Assembly: GCF_016625195.1 (NCBI RefSeq)
Contig: NZ_JACVUP010000014.1
Location: 124,001 to 188,000 of the forward strand
Origin: Erwinia sp. S63
GTDB lineage: Bacteria; Pseudomonadota; Gammaproteobacteria; Enterobacterales; Enterobacteriaceae
Direction: 5' to 3'
Length of the DNA stretch: 64,000 nt
Position 1 is the stretch's first letter; each line of letters begins with the position of its first letter. Below, piece after piece: positions 52,793-62,974 of the stretch. The notes beneath the pieces were generated by a model. The model searched no databases. It saw only the letters and a program-made list of their open reading frames with translations, and had not been told where the DNA came from. Made by a program: the position numbers and the translations under genes.

Positions 52793-54113
52793 ATCGATGC
52801 GCATCGTTCCGGTTGCCGGATACGACAGTATGCTGCTGAACATCGGCGGGGCGCATAACTGCTACTTCACCCGAATTCTGGTGATCCTAACCGATTCCGC
52901 GGGCAACTGCGGCGTAGGGGAAACACCGTGCCACGCTTCAACGTTGCAACTGCTGGAACAGTTTCGCCCTTTGATCATGGGTAGCTCACTGATGCGTGCT
53001 AACGCCACGCTGAGCCAACTGTTTGCCAGCGACGCGCGGCAGAAACACACCTCGCACACCAATGACATTCATATTCCGCAGATGAATCCAGAGAAGTTTT
53101 ACAACGCGGCGGCGGCTATTGAGGCTGCGTTGCTCGATTTGCAGGGTAAATTCCTCGATTTACCGGTAGCGGATCTGCTCGCCAGCGGTAAGCAACGAAA
53201 CCGTATTCCGGTGTTGGGATATCTGTTTTATATCGCCGATCGTCAACGCACGAATATGGACTACCGTTCGGGTGATGACGAAGCGGATGGCTGGTTCAGG
53301 CAACGTCATCAGCCTGCGATGAACAGTGCAGCAGTGGTGCGGCTCGCAGAAGCGGCAGTAGAACAATACGGTTTTCGGGACTTCAAGCTAAAGGGCGGCG
53401 TCTTGCATGGCGAGCAGGAAGTCGAAACCGTAGAAGCTTTGCTGGCACGGTTTCCACAATCTCGCGTCACCGTCGACCCCAATGCCAGTTGGTCGCTGGA
53501 AGAAGCCATTCGCTTTGGTAAACAACTGGCAGGCAAAGTGCCATATCTGGAAGATCCTTGTGGTGCAGAACAGGGTTATTCCGGGCGCGAGACCCTGGCC
53601 GAATTCCGTCGCGCCACTGGCGTGCCGGTGGCCACCAATATGATCGCCAATGACTGGCGGCAGCTGCAGCATGCTCTGCAGCTCAACGCTATCGACATCC
53701 CGCTCGCCGATCCCCATTTCTGGACGATGCGCAACGCCAACGTCGTCGCGCAACTGTGTAACGAATGGGGCCTCACCACCGGTTGCCATTCTAACAACCA
53801 CTTTGATGTTTCACTGGCGATGGTTGCCCATCTTGGTGCCGCAGCGCCTGGCGATCGTCAAACCGCCTTCGATACGCACTGGATATGGCAGGATGGCCAG
53901 CAACTTAGCCACCAGCCACCACAAATTCGTGATGGCTATCTGGAGCTGCCGCCGGGCCCAGGTTTGGGCATTGAACTGAATATGGAGCGTGTCGAAGAGG
54001 CACATGCACTCTATAACGCACTGCCTGATAAGAACCGCAACGATGCATTGGGCATGCAGTTCTTGATTGATAACTGGCGTTTTGACGCCAAACGTCCGGC
54101 TCTGGTTCGCTAA
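52770..54113 (+). CDS. Glucarate dehydratase family protein, GudX-like
   Basis: Encodes 447 aa of the enolase superfamily from ATG 52770 (CGGAGAG upstream). All catalytic elements of glucarate dehydratase are present: Lys pair in FKLKGG near residue 205, metal ligands in VTVDPNASW and YLEDPCGAEQGYSGRE, Asn in ATNMIAND, Asp in IPLADPHFWT near 313, and His in GCHSNNHFD near 339. The sequence reads closer to GudX (MLLNIGGAHNCYFTR, GYLFYIADR) than to GudD. The loop after GVGETP departs from both. The substrate may be D-glucarate, L-idarate or another aldarate. Nine bases separate it from the lactonase gene. Confidence 0.87.
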   Translation: MSDTPVIKSMRIVPVAGYDSMLLNIGGAHNCYFTRILVILTDSAGNCGVGETPCHASTLQLLEQFRPLIMGSSLMRANATLSQLFASDARQKHTSHTNDIHIPQMNPEKFYNAAAAIEAALLDLQGKFLDLPVADLLASGKQRNRIPVLGYLFYIADRQRTNMDYRSGDDEADGWFRQRHQPAMNSAAVVRLAEAAVEQYGFRDFKLKGGVLHGEQEVETVEALLARFPQSRVTVDPNASWSLEEAIRFGKQLAGKVPYLEDPCGAEQGYSGRETLAEFRRATGVPVATNMIANDWRQLQHALQLNAIDIPLADPHFWTMRNANVVAQLCNEWGLTTGCHSNNHFDVSLAMVAHLGAAAPGDRQTAFDTHWIWQDGQQLSHQPPQIRDGYLELPPGPGLGIELNMERVEEAHALYNALPDKNRNDALGMQFLIDNWRFDAKRPALVR

Positions 54114-54122
54114 GGAAGTTAT

Positions 54123-55238
54123 ATGAAGAAAACATTTCAGGTTGCCACATTACTCACGGCGATGGCCCTTAGCGCACCGCTGCTGGCAAAAACCTTTGTC
54201 TACGTCTCAGAGGCGGATGACGGTACTATCGCCCGCTACAGGCTGAACGAACAAACCGGCGCATTGCAGTTAATGGGGCGCACTCAGGCAGGCGGAAAAG
54301 TGATGCCGCTGGCGTTGAGTGCTGACCACCAGCATTTATACGCGGCCATTCGCAGTAAACCACTGCAACTGGTGAGCTGGAACATCGATCGCGCGACGGG
54401 CGACCTTAATCAGAGGACTGCAGTGCCTGCCACGGCCAGTTATCCCTATATCAGCACCGATAAACAGGGGCGATTCCTGCTGGGCGCCTCCTACGATGGC
54501 GATGTAGTGCATGTCTATCGGCTAGCCAAAGATGGCAAGCCGATAGCGCCGCCGGTTGGCAGCTACAAGACTGGCCATGCGGCACATTCAGTGATCGTTG
54601 ATGATGCCGGTAAAACCGCCTACGTCGGCAATCTCGGTACTGACCGCGTATTACAGTTGAAGCTGAGCGAAGAGGGTGAGTTAAGCGCGCTGGGCAACGG
54701 TTATGTCAAAACCGCCGACGAAAATGGCCCGCGTCATTCGGTGCTATCGCCGGATCAACGCTATCTGTATAACGTTGGTGAGATGGGCGGCATCATCACC
54801 CAGTTCCGCCGCGAGCCAAGTGGCGAGTTGGTCAAAGTCAGCGAAACCCCCAACGCCGTGGCCACAGAGTATAAGTTGCAGCATGGACGTGAGCGACCGG
54901 CGGATTACAGCGATACCACGCCACGCATCTGGTCAGCCGATATTCATCTAACGCCAAACGGTCATTTCCTGTATGTGACCGAACGTACCAGCAGCACAGT
55001 GAGCGGATACCGCGTTGATCCTCACAGTGGCAAACTGACGTTGATAGGTAGTTGGCCAGTAGAAAAGCAGCCGCGCAGTATTGCCATAACACCAGACGGC
55101 AAATGGCTGATCGCCAGCGGTGAAAAAAGCGCGGTGACAGGAAGCTACGCCATTGATGCCAAAAGTGGATCGTTAAAGCGTGTGAGTGAAGCGCCAGCTG
55201 GTAAAGATGCGAACTGGGTAACGGTGCTAAGTGACTAA
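54123..55238 (+). CDS. Periplasmic lactonase of the YbhE family
   Basis: Encodes 371 aa. A signal peptide (MKKTFQVATLLTAMALSAPLLA) targets it to the periplasm, unlike cytosolic 6-phosphogluconolactonase Pgl/YbhE. The body is a seven-bladed propeller: repeated LTLI, SPDQRYLYNVGE, TPNGHFLYVTERTSS, GSWPVEKQPRSIAITPDG. It likely opens a sugar-acid lactone outside the inner membrane so that the MFS partner can import the free aldarate and the dehydratase can act on it; this is inference from the operon. AAGGAAGT is the ribosome site. Confidence 0.85.
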   Translation: MKKTFQVATLLTAMALSAPLLAKTFVYVSEADDGTIARYRLNEQTGALQLMGRTQAGGKVMPLALSADHQHLYAAIRSKPLQLVSWNIDRATGDLNQRTAVPATASYPYISTDKQGRFLLGASYDGDVVHVYRLAKDGKPIAPPVGSYKTGHAAHSVIVDDAGKTAYVGNLGTDRVLQLKLSEEGELSALGNGYVKTADENGPRHSVLSPDQRYLYNVGEMGGIITQFRREPSGELVKVSETPNAVATEYKLQHGRERPADYSDTTPRIWSADIHLTPNGHFLYVTERTSSTVSGYRVDPHSGKLTLIGSWPVEKQPRSIAITPDGKWLIASGEKSAVTGSYAIDAKSGSLKRVSEAPAGKDANWVTVLSD

Positions 55239-55254
55239 GTTCGCCCTTGCGATG

Positions 55255-55280
55255 ATCTGGCGCAATTCTCTGCGCCAGAT
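55255..55280 (+). terminator. Hairpin after the lactonase gene
   Basis: ATCTGGCGCA (55255-55264), ATTCTC, TGCGCCAGAT (55271-55280): perfect ten-pair stem 17 bases after the stop. The T-run is poor. Confidence 0.65.
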
Positions 55281-55587
55281 TGCGCGAAATGTTTTTATGG
55301 AGCCATTGATATCAAAGGGGTTATTGGGGAAAGTGTGATCCAGAACACATTTATCTGGCTGATGACAAGCGGTGGAGCAATAGGCTTATAAATCATAGAG
55401 ATTCTGCAAAAGGGTGTGGATTTATCGCCTGGACCATTAGTAACCCTTAACAATTATCCTGATATTTATAGCCTGCCAATATCACCAAATTTGATGCTGT
55501 AACAATCTGACATATTTATCGCCGTGAGTAGATTGAATATTCTGGCAGGATACGCCGCACTTAGCGCCGTCTGGTCTCAATACTGTC
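55281..55587. other. Intergenic region before the FUSC gene
   Basis: About 300 AT-rich bases without a supported gene. One short hydrophobic frame (VIQNTFIWLMTSGG, about 55337-55391) lacks start support. The FUSC promoter must lie here but no clear boxes or ribosome site were found. Confidence 0.4.
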
Positions 55588-57687
55588 ATGCAGTGGTTTT
55601 CAAAAAACGCCGTTTTTTTTGCTGTAAAAACCTGTCTGGCTGCCTTTTTGGCATTGTATTTCTCACTGGAACTTAACCTGGATAAACCCGCCTGGGCGAT
55701 TACCACGGTCTTCATCGCTTCCCAGCTTTATTCTGCCTCCACCATTTCAAAATCACTGTTTCGTATGTTCGGCACCTTGCTGGGCGGCGTGTTTATCTTC
55801 TTTGTTTTTCCCGTCACGGTTGAGCACCCATTACTTTTCAGCTTCATCATTTCGCTGTGGGTGAGTGTGTGCCTGTATCTTTCCCTACACGATCGCACGC
55901 CGAAAAGCTATGTGTTCATGCTGGCAGGCTATAGCGCCGCTATCATGGGATTTCCTGAAGTCATGACGCCGTTGTCGATCACCAATACCGTATTATCCCG
56001 TATTGAAGAGATCGCAGTAGGCACAGTGTGCAGCAGTCTGGTGCACGCACTACTGTTTCCGGTCTCAATGCGTAGCTTGCTGGAGCAGAGTGTCAGCCAG
56101 TGGTATTTGAATGCCCGCAAGCTGTGCCACGATTTGCTGTCAGGAATCTCTGGCGATAAATCTCCCGAGCGCGATGAAATACTGACGCGTATGGCGACCA
56201 ATCCACAGCAAGTGGAAATCCTGATTACGCACTGCGTCTACGAGGGCGATGCCGCACGACGCTTGATTCGTCTGGTCAGCGTGCAGTATCAGCATCTCTC
56301 GTATTTGATCCCCACGCTCACTGCGATTGAACTGCGCCTGCAGCGATTATCGGCATTGCAGATTACCTTCCCGGACAACGTCGCGGTAGCATTCCGCCTT
56401 TTTTTGCATTGGCTCAACGATGGCGAGGCCGTGGGCGAAACCAGCGGTATCCAGCTGGAATTAAGCCGTTGTCAAAATGATATCAATCAGTCCTGGCGTA
56501 ACGGGGAGTTACCGATTGAGCACTGCCTGCTGTTTACCGGATTGCTGGAGCGTATGGCCGACTTCGTGCGTATTGCGGGCGCCTATCAAAGTGTTGGCGG
56601 ATTGGTGAGTGATCTCTCGGGCGACACCACGCCCGCGCGCGGCAAACGTACCCATCGCTTCTATGATAAAGGATTGATTAGGCTGTCGGCCTTAACCGCC
56701 TTCTGCGCGATTTTTGGATCCTGTTTACTGTGGATTGGCACGGGTTGGCACGACGGTGCCTCAGCACCTGTAATGGCTGCCATCCTGAGCTCGCTGTTTG
56801 CCAGTATGGATACGCCACTGACCTCAATGAAATTGTTTGTACGCGGTGTGATTGTGGCCATCTTCATCAGCGTGATTTATGTGGCATTGCTGTTGCCACA
56901 GGCCACCTCATTTGAAGCGCTGATTATTTGTCTGCTGCCGGGCTTATTGGTTCTCGGTCTGATGATTGCGCGTCCCTCAACGAATATGATCGGTATCAGC
57001 GTTGCTATCCAGATTCCCGGCTTTATTGGTTTAGGGCACCATCTTAAGCCCGATCTGGTGTTGTTGATTAACAACGCGATTGCTTCGCTGGCTGGCGTGC
57101 TATTTGCCGTCATTATGACTGTATTGATGCGTAATAAACGGCCTTCATGGACGGCGCGTCGCGCGGTTCGTCAGGGTTTACGTGAGCTATTACGCTTTAT
57201 CAAAGAACTTGAACGTACCGGTTCATCGCTGTTGGGCAGACAGCGTTTCATCAGTTTGATGCTGGATAAGGTCAACGTGGTACTGCCGCGTTTACGACTG
57301 GATCCACAACCGGATATGTCGACCGCCGGGATGTTACTGACGGAAGTGTGGCTGGGCGTGAACAGTTTTGATTATTACGCCCGCCATAAAGATCTGCTGG
57401 CAAAACATCAGCTGGACAGCGGACAGATGTTTCACGAGCTGGCCTTGTTCCTGAAACGGCGTTTGAAATCACTGCAAACGCCGCCACATCAGGATTTGCT
57501 GGACGAACTCGACTGGCTGTTGCTGATGCTGGAACGGCTGGCAAAGCAGGATGACGGGTTGCTCACGCCGCTATTCCATCTGTTTAGCATCCGTCTCTAC
57601 CTGTTCCCGCAGCAACCGTGGCCCGTTGCCACGCCGCGCCAGCTGGAAAGGATGCAACTGCAGGATTATCGTCAACGTGCATGGTAG
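55588..57687 (+). CDS. FUSC-family inner-membrane exporter
   Basis: Encodes 699 aa of the fusaric-acid-resistance/aromatic-acid exporter family (AaeB, YccS). Two membrane bundles, at about residues 8-155 and 365-510, flank a soluble domain, and a second soluble domain of about 180 residues ends the protein. The motif KPAWAITTVFIASQLYSASTISKS near residues 33-56 is family-typical. No adaptor gene (AaeA-like) is adjacent, so the partner is elsewhere or absent. It overlaps lhr tail to tail by 16 bases. Confidence 0.87.
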   Translation: MQWFSKNAVFFAVKTCLAAFLALYFSLELNLDKPAWAITTVFIASQLYSASTISKSLFRMFGTLLGGVFIFFVFPVTVEHPLLFSFIISLWVSVCLYLSLHDRTPKSYVFMLAGYSAAIMGFPEVMTPLSITNTVLSRIEEIAVGTVCSSLVHALLFPVSMRSLLEQSVSQWYLNARKLCHDLLSGISGDKSPERDEILTRMATNPQQVEILITHCVYEGDAARRLIRLVSVQYQHLSYLIPTLTAIELRLQRLSALQITFPDNVAVAFRLFLHWLNDGEAVGETSGIQLELSRCQNDINQSWRNGELPIEHCLLFTGLLERMADFVRIAGAYQSVGGLVSDLSGDTTPARGKRTHRFYDKGLIRLSALTAFCAIFGSCLLWIGTGWHDGASAPVMAAILSSLFASMDTPLTSMKLFVRGVIVAIFISVIYVALLLPQATSFEALIICLLPGLLVLGLMIARPSTNMIGISVAIQIPGFIGLGHHLKPDLVLLINNAIASLAGVLFAVIMTVLMRNKRPSWTARRAVRQGLRELLRFIKELERTGSSLLGRQRFISLMLDKVNVVLPRLRLDPQPDMSTAGMLLTEVWLGVNSFDYYARHKDLLAKHQLDSGQMFHELALFLKRRLKSLQTPPHQDLLDELDWLLLMLERLAKQDDGLLTPLFHLFSIRLYLFPQQPWPVATPRQLERMQLQDYRQRAW

Positions 57688-60600
57688 CCGTCCCAGCTGT
57701 AGCCTTTGGGTACGCGGGAGAAACCGGCTTCTTTTAATGCAGTGAGCAGACTGGATTGTCCGACAGATTGATCGTTAATGCGCTCGAGGATGAAATTAAG
57801 GTGCTTCTCGCGCCTTAATGCGTGGCCCAGCGCTACCAGCGCGACATGAAGGTCTTCGTCGCTATCCTGCGCATCAAAGGTCATCAGCTCTTTACCGCCA
57901 GGGGGAAGGTAAAGCAGGACACGACCACTGGCGATGACCGCAAAAGCACCCGCTCGGCGCGTGGGTTTGGCTCCTGTAAGGCTGAGCGGCCATGGCAGTG
58001 TTAAACCGAAGGGGTTCGCGGGGTCAACTGCGGATAATACGACGGGGGGATGTCGCACTGACTTGCCAGCATCGAGCTGACGCAGTCGATCGATAGCAGG
58101 GTTATCGGCAAACTGTGCCGCGCCCATACCTGCAATAAAACGCCCACGCAACAGTCGCCCGGCATCTTCCATCCCGCGCAACACCGGCTGCAACGCCGGA
58201 AATCCGCCGGGAATCTGCTCGGCGATAGCGGCACCACGCGTGATGACACCAAATCGATCGAGCATATTTTCTGCCAGTGCCAGCGCACGTTCGGTGTCAG
58301 CAATCGTCTGGCGGGGGATCAACGACCAGCGACCGGCCATGGTATTCAGCGATAATCGGGGTTCTGTGGTGCGACTGGCGCTAAAACTGGCGCGACTATG
58401 CCGTCCATGACGAGCACGTACAGGGCGTGGTTTGGGGGTGATGGTCATTTGGCTGAGATTACGCAACGCCGACCAGGTATCAATGGTAAGGACTCCGCGC
58501 CAGATTAGTTGCCAAAGAGCCTGATAAACCTCCGTCGGATCGATCATTTCTCCGTTAGCCAGGGTTTCTGTTATGCGCGGGATCAATTGTTTGACGAACC
58601 AACCCGCGCCATCCTGCATCAGCGCCAGTAAAGATGATTCTAAGGGTGACAATGTCACTTTATTATCCAGGGCTGGTAAGGTTTCGCTGGCGAATTCACT
58701 CAAATGCAGGGAAACCAGACCGTCTTGCACATTTGATGAAGTATGACCTACCCAAATCACCTCGCCCGATGAGAGCAATTCATCCAGCATCGCAGGCTGA
58801 TAATCACGAACGCGCGCAGGGAAGATTTGCGCTTCCCACAGTGATACCGGCAGCACCACGCCCGCCAGTTGTTCAATGACGCTGACCACGCCATTCAGAC
58901 CAGTGAAGGCACCTTGTGTCTGACGGGCGCCCGCATCGCTCAACAGCCCCTGACGCTCAAGCAGAAACGTCACATAGGCGGCCGGTGCAACGGGTTGAGT
59001 GGCATCGCGCGCGGACTGTAACGATCGCACACGCAAGCGGCGAAACACGCTTTCTGCAGCCCACTGCGCAGACTCATCAGGTCCTGAAGGGAGAAAATCG
59101 CCTTTAAGTAACTTATTTTGCTGGCGAAGTTGTTCCAGAGTTTCATCGACAACAGCGCGACCGAGGCCAAAACGTTGGGCAACTTGCAAACTGGTAAATA
59201 CGGCATGGGTGCGGGCATAACGCCCCAACAGATCATGCAGTGGGCGAATGACCGGTTCGAGCAGTGCAGCCGGAAGACCTTTAGGCAGCGCGCAACCCAG
59301 TGCATCATGCAGGCGTACCGCATCTTCAGCCACCGCCCAGCGTGCGATACCCGCGATTTTTACATTGATGATTCGCTGCGCTTGCTGCAGGGTGCGCAAA
59401 CCGGTCGCAAGCGGCTCATCGCCTGCAAAACGGGCGGCAAGCTCTTCGGTTGATAAGGGGCCAAGCTCACGTAGCATATCCACCAGAGCTTCAATAGTGC
59501 GCGGCTGATACTCCACCACGCTACGCTGCAATTCATGCTCAACACGCGCAATCACGCTGGGTTCCAGCAGTTCACGCATATCCACCTGACCCAGTAAATC
59601 ACTCAGCAGATTGCTGTCGAGCGCCAGCATTGAAGCGCGGCGTTCGGCCTGCGGTGCATCACTGGCATACATGAATTCGGCGACGTAGCCAAACAGCAGC
59701 GGTGCGGCAAACGGCGAAGGCGTTTCAGTGGTGACTTCGGTCAACCGCACCTCATCTTGATGGATACGTGCCATCAGCTGATGCAATGTCGGCAGGTCGT
59801 AAACGTCCTGCAAACATTCGCGTGCCGTCTCAATCAGGATCGGGAAGTCTGCAAACTGGCGAGCCACTTCGAGCAACTGGCCTGCACGCAAACGTTGCTG
59901 CCACAGCGGTGAACGCTTACCGGGATTGCGGCGCGGCAACAGCAGGGCGCGGGCAGCACATTCACGGAAACGGGCGGCGAACAGCGCCGAATGCCCGACT
60001 GATGCCGTCACGATGCGTTGCAGTTCATCTGGCTCAAACAAGAAGAACTCGGCACCGGGAACCCGGCCCTCGCTATCGGGGAAACGCGCCACGATGCCAT
60101 CATCGCTGGCCACCACGGCCGGATCGATGCCCATGACACGACCAATACGTTCCGCCACTGCCAGCGCCCAGGGTGCATGCACACGCTGGCCATATGGCGA
60201 ATGCAGGATCAGACGCCAGTCGCCGGTTTCATCCCGGCAGCGCTCAATCAACAGGTTGCGGTCGGTAGGCAATTCGCCGGTTGCCTGAATTTGTTCTGCG
60301 ATCAGGCTGTTAATATTGTGTCGGGCATTGGCGTCAAGGCTGTCGCCTGGCAGTGACGTTTCACTGTTGGCCTGTCGTAAATAACCACCAATCGCTTCAC
60401 CCAGTGTCGCTGAACGGCCGAGACTGTCGCCATGCCAGAATGGCAGGCGCGCTGAACGGCCCGGTGCAGGCACAACGACGACCTGGTCATGGGTGATTTG
60501 CTGAATACGCCATGATGTTGCGCCCAGGGTAATGATGTCGTTAATCCGCGACTCATAAACCATCTCTTCATCCAGTTCCCCGACGCGTCGTGCGCCCGTC

Positions 60601-62273
60601 TGTTCTTCACCTTCGGGCAGCATAACGCTGAACATCCCGCGATCCGGGATGGTGCCGCCGCTGGTGACAGCCAGGTGCTGCGCGCCAGGCCGTCCAGTCA
60701 GGGTATTATTCTGTCGGTCCCAAATTAGGCGGGGTCGCAGGTTGGCGAACTCATCGGAAGGATAGCGCCCGGCTAACATGTTCAGCACCGCTTCAAAGGC
60801 GTTACGCGGTAACGTTTTAAACGGTTCTGCACGCCGTACCAGCTCAAACCAGCTGTCGATTTCCAGAGTGTCCATTGAGGCGGCGGCGACCGTGTGCTGA
60901 GCCAGCAGGTCCAGCGGATTGTGTGGCAGGGTAATCGCATCGAGTTCACCCGCCAACATCGACTCAACGATGACAGCCGCATCCACCAAATCGCGTCGGG
61001 TGCGCGGCCAGATGATGCCTTTCGGCGTACCGCCGACCTGATGACCTGCGCGCCCGACGCGCTGGAGCGCACTGGCAACAGAAGGGGGCGCACCCACCTG
61101 AATCACCAGATCGATATCACCCATATCGATCCCCAACTCCAGGCTTGATGTGGCGACGACGCAGCGCAGTTCTCCCGCTTTGAGCGCGTTTTCAATTTCC
61201 AGACGTTGCTCTTTGGAGACAGAGCCGTGGTGCGATCGGGCCAATACGTTATCCGAAGTGACGGTGCGTTTTTCCGTGCCGCCAGTAAAGGAGCCATAAG
61301 CAAAGGACTCTTCTGGCGCAGTGGGTTGTTCACCCAGGCGGCGCGTGTAGAGTTCATTCAGTCGCGCGGTGAGTTTTTCAGCCAACCCACGTGAATTGGT
61401 AAACACTAAAGTGGCGCGATGACGTAACACTTCATCCAGAATGCCAGCTTCAATATGTGGCCAGATGGATCCGGCGGACAGCGTAGCATCCTGCACCGAA
61501 CGGCTATCGGGGCGCTGCTGAATATCCGTCATATCCTCAACAGGCACGCGGATGGTGAGCTGCAATGGACGCTGTGCGGCTGGATTCACGATCAGCGTTT
61601 CGCGACTCCCACTTAGAAACTGTGCGACGGCCTCCGGCGGTTTTACCGTGGCGGAGAGACCGATGCGCTGCGCAGGGTGCGTCAGCAGCGCATCCAGCCG
61701 TTCAAGACTGAGCGCCAGGTGCGCGCCACGCTTACTGCCCGCCACGGCATGGACTTCATCAACAATAACGGTAGAGACGCCGCGCAGCGTCTCGCGAGCT
61801 TTCGACGTCAACATCAGGAATAAGGATTCGGGTGTGGTGATCAAGATATCCGGTGGGCGACGCTGTAATTTTGCCCGCTCGCTGCTGAGCGTATCGCCTG
61901 AACGCATGCCCACCTCAATAGTAATCTCAGGTTCACCGCGTTTGAGCCGCTCGTCAGCCACACCCGCCAAAGGCCGTTGCAGATTACGCTGAACATCCGC
62001 CGCCAGCGCTTTCACCGGCGAGAGGTAAAGAATGCGTGTCCTGTGGCTTCGTTCAGGGATATCCCCAGTACCGCGTTCACGAAACAGGGCATCAATCGCA
62101 TAGAGAAATGCTGCCAGCGTTTTACCAGAACCGGTGGGCGCAATCACCAGACAGTTTTTACCGCTCGAAATGGCCTGCCAGGCTTCATGTTGTGCGGGCG
62201 TCGCCACTTTGAAGGTGTCGCGAAACCATTGCTGCGTGGAGGCGGTAAACAACGCGAGTGAAGAGGCTGGCAT
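57672..62273 (-). CDS. lhr: Large ATP-dependent helicase Lhr
   Basis: Encodes 1533 aa from ATG 62273 with AGGAGC upstream; E. coli Lhr has 1538 aa. Motifs: Walker A APTGSGKTLAAFL near residues 45-57, DEVH box in VIVDEVHAVAGSKRGAHL near 180-197, and QRVGRAGHQ of the C-terminal RecA domain near 405. A winged helix, the Lhr core domain and the long C-terminal extension found in bacterial Lhr-HTH proteins follow. It is a DNA/RNA helicase linked to DNA repair. No linked RNase T gene, which neighbours lhr in E. coli, is present here. Confidence 0.95.
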   Translation of the reverse strand: MPASSLALFTASTQQWFRDTFKVATPAQHEAWQAISSGKNCLVIAPTGSGKTLAAFLYAIDALFRERGTGDIPERSHRTRILYLSPVKALAADVQRNLQRPLAGVADERLKRGEPEITIEVGMRSGDTLSSERAKLQRRPPDILITTPESLFLMLTSKARETLRGVSTVIVDEVHAVAGSKRGAHLALSLERLDALLTHPAQRIGLSATVKPPEAVAQFLSGSRETLIVNPAAQRPLQLTIRVPVEDMTDIQQRPDSRSVQDATLSAGSIWPHIEAGILDEVLRHRATLVFTNSRGLAEKLTARLNELYTRRLGEQPTAPEESFAYGSFTGGTEKRTVTSDNVLARSHHGSVSKEQRLEIENALKAGELRCVVATSSLELGIDMGDIDLVIQVGAPPSVASALQRVGRAGHQVGGTPKGIIWPRTRRDLVDAAVIVESMLAGELDAITLPHNPLDLLAQHTVAAASMDTLEIDSWFELVRRAEPFKTLPRNAFEAVLNMLAGRYPSDEFANLRPRLIWDRQNNTLTGRPGAQHLAVTSGGTIPDRGMFSVMLPEGEEQTGARRVGELDEEMVYESRINDIITLGATSWRIQQITHDQVVVVPAPGRSARLPFWHGDSLGRSATLGEAIGGYLRQANSETSLPGDSLDANARHNINSLIAEQIQATGELPTDRNLLIERCRDETGDWRLILHSPYGQRVHAPWALAVAERIGRVMGIDPAVVASDDGIVARFPDSEGRVPGAEFFLFEPDELQRIVTASVGHSALFAARFRECAARALLLPRRNPGKRSPLWQQRLRAGQLLEVARQFADFPILIETARECLQDVYDLPTLHQLMARIHQDEVRLTEVTTETPSPFAAPLLFGYVAEFMYASDAPQAERRASMLALDSNLLSDLLGQVDMRELLEPSVIARVEHELQRSVVEYQPRTIEALVDMLRELGPLSTEELAARFAGDEPLATGLRTLQQAQRIINVKIAGIARWAVAEDAVRLHDALGCALPKGLPAALLEPVIRPLHDLLGRYARTHAVFTSLQVAQRFGLGRAVVDETLEQLRQQNKLLKGDFLPSGPDESAQWAAESVFRRLRVRSLQSARDATQPVAPAAYVTFLLERQGLLSDAGARQTQGAFTGLNGVVSVIEQLAGVVLPVSLWEAQIFPARVRDYQPAMLDELLSSGEVIWVGHTSSNVQDGLVSLHLSEFASETLPALDNKVTLSPLESSLLALMQDGAGWFVKQLIPRITETLANGEMIDPTEVYQALWQLIWRGVLTIDTWSALRNLSQMTITPKPRPVRARHGRHSRASFSASRTTEPRLSLNTMAGRWSLIPRQTIADTERALALAENMLDRFGVITRGAAIAEQIPGGFPALQPVLRGMEDAGRLLRGRFIAGMGAAQFADNPAIDRLRQLDAGKSVRHPPVVLSAVDPANPFGLTLPWPLSLTGAKPTRRAGAFAVIASGRVLLYLPPGGKELMTFDAQDSDEDLHVALVALGHALRREKHLNFILERINDQSVGQSSLLTALKEAGFSRVPKGYSWDGYHAR

Positions 62274-62386
62274 CCGATGCTCCTGGGGTTTCAAAGAGGA
62301 CTTTCAGCAGTGTAGCCTGCAGCATGATTGTGAGCAGGTTATATACTTGATGTTTTGGCTGATTTTTTCATCAACAGGAGTGAGAA

Positions 62387-62938
62387 ATGGTGATGTTCAA
62401 ACGCGCACTACTATTGGCGATGCTTCCGGGAACCGTGCTGGCTGCCCCGATATTTACGCTGCAATCATCGGATTTTAACGACAGTGCCATGCTGGATAAA
62501 ACCTTTGCAGGCAACAACGAAAGTAACCCGTCATGCACCGGCAACAATGTGTCGCCCGCTCTAAGCTGGTCAAATGCACCGGCCGGCACCCGCAGCTTTG
62601 CGCTGATGCTTACCGATCCCGTGGGAGGAAAAGGCTTAGGCGTAACACATATGGTGGCCTATAACATCGCGGCGGATCGCACGCAGTTTGCGCAGGGCGA
62701 GCTCAGTAAAGGTGAAGGTTATACCGGGGGTAAAAATTCGCCGGGCACCACAAGCTATTATGGTCCTTGCCCGCCTGTGGGAAGCGGCATGCATCATTAT
62801 AACTTCGTGATGGTAGCAACAGATTTGCCGGTAAATCAATTGCCTGGCGGACTAACTCATGATGAGTTGATCGCTAAATTGAAAGGTCACACGTTGGGAG
62901 CCGCCACCATTGTGGGACGATTTACCAACGATAAGTAA
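62387..62938 (+). CDS. Secreted YbhB/YbcL PEBP-family protein
   Basis: Encodes 183 aa with a signal peptide cleaved near residue 21 (VLAAPIF). The PEBP (Raf-kinase-inhibitor-like) fold is marked by GNNVSPALSWSNAPAGTRSFALMLTDPVG near residues 47-75 and by GPCPPVGSGMHHYNF near 125-139. Periplasmic homologues such as YbcL are common; function is poorly known. AGGAG lies seven bases before the ATG. Confidence 0.88.
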   Translation: MVMFKRALLLAMLPGTVLAAPIFTLQSSDFNDSAMLDKTFAGNNESNPSCTGNNVSPALSWSNAPAGTRSFALMLTDPVGGKGLGVTHMVAYNIAADRTQFAQGELSKGEGYTGGKNSPGTTSYYGPCPPVGSGMHHYNFVMVATDLPVNQLPGGLTHDELIAKLKGHTLGAATIVGRFTNDK

Positions 62939-62943
62939 GTCAT

Positions 62944-62967
62944 ACGGCCGCCTGAATAGGCGGCCGT
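62944..62967. terminator. Convergent hairpin after the PEBP gene
   Basis: ACGGCCGCCT (62944-62953), GAAT, AGGCGGCCGT (62958-62967): perfect ten-pair stem between two converging genes, without a long T-run. Confidence 0.75.
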
Positions 62968-62974
62968 GACAACG

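Noticed and set aside
55337..55391. Short hydrophobic frame before the FUSC gene
   Set aside because: It is only about 18 codons, starts with GTG, and lacks a ribosome site.
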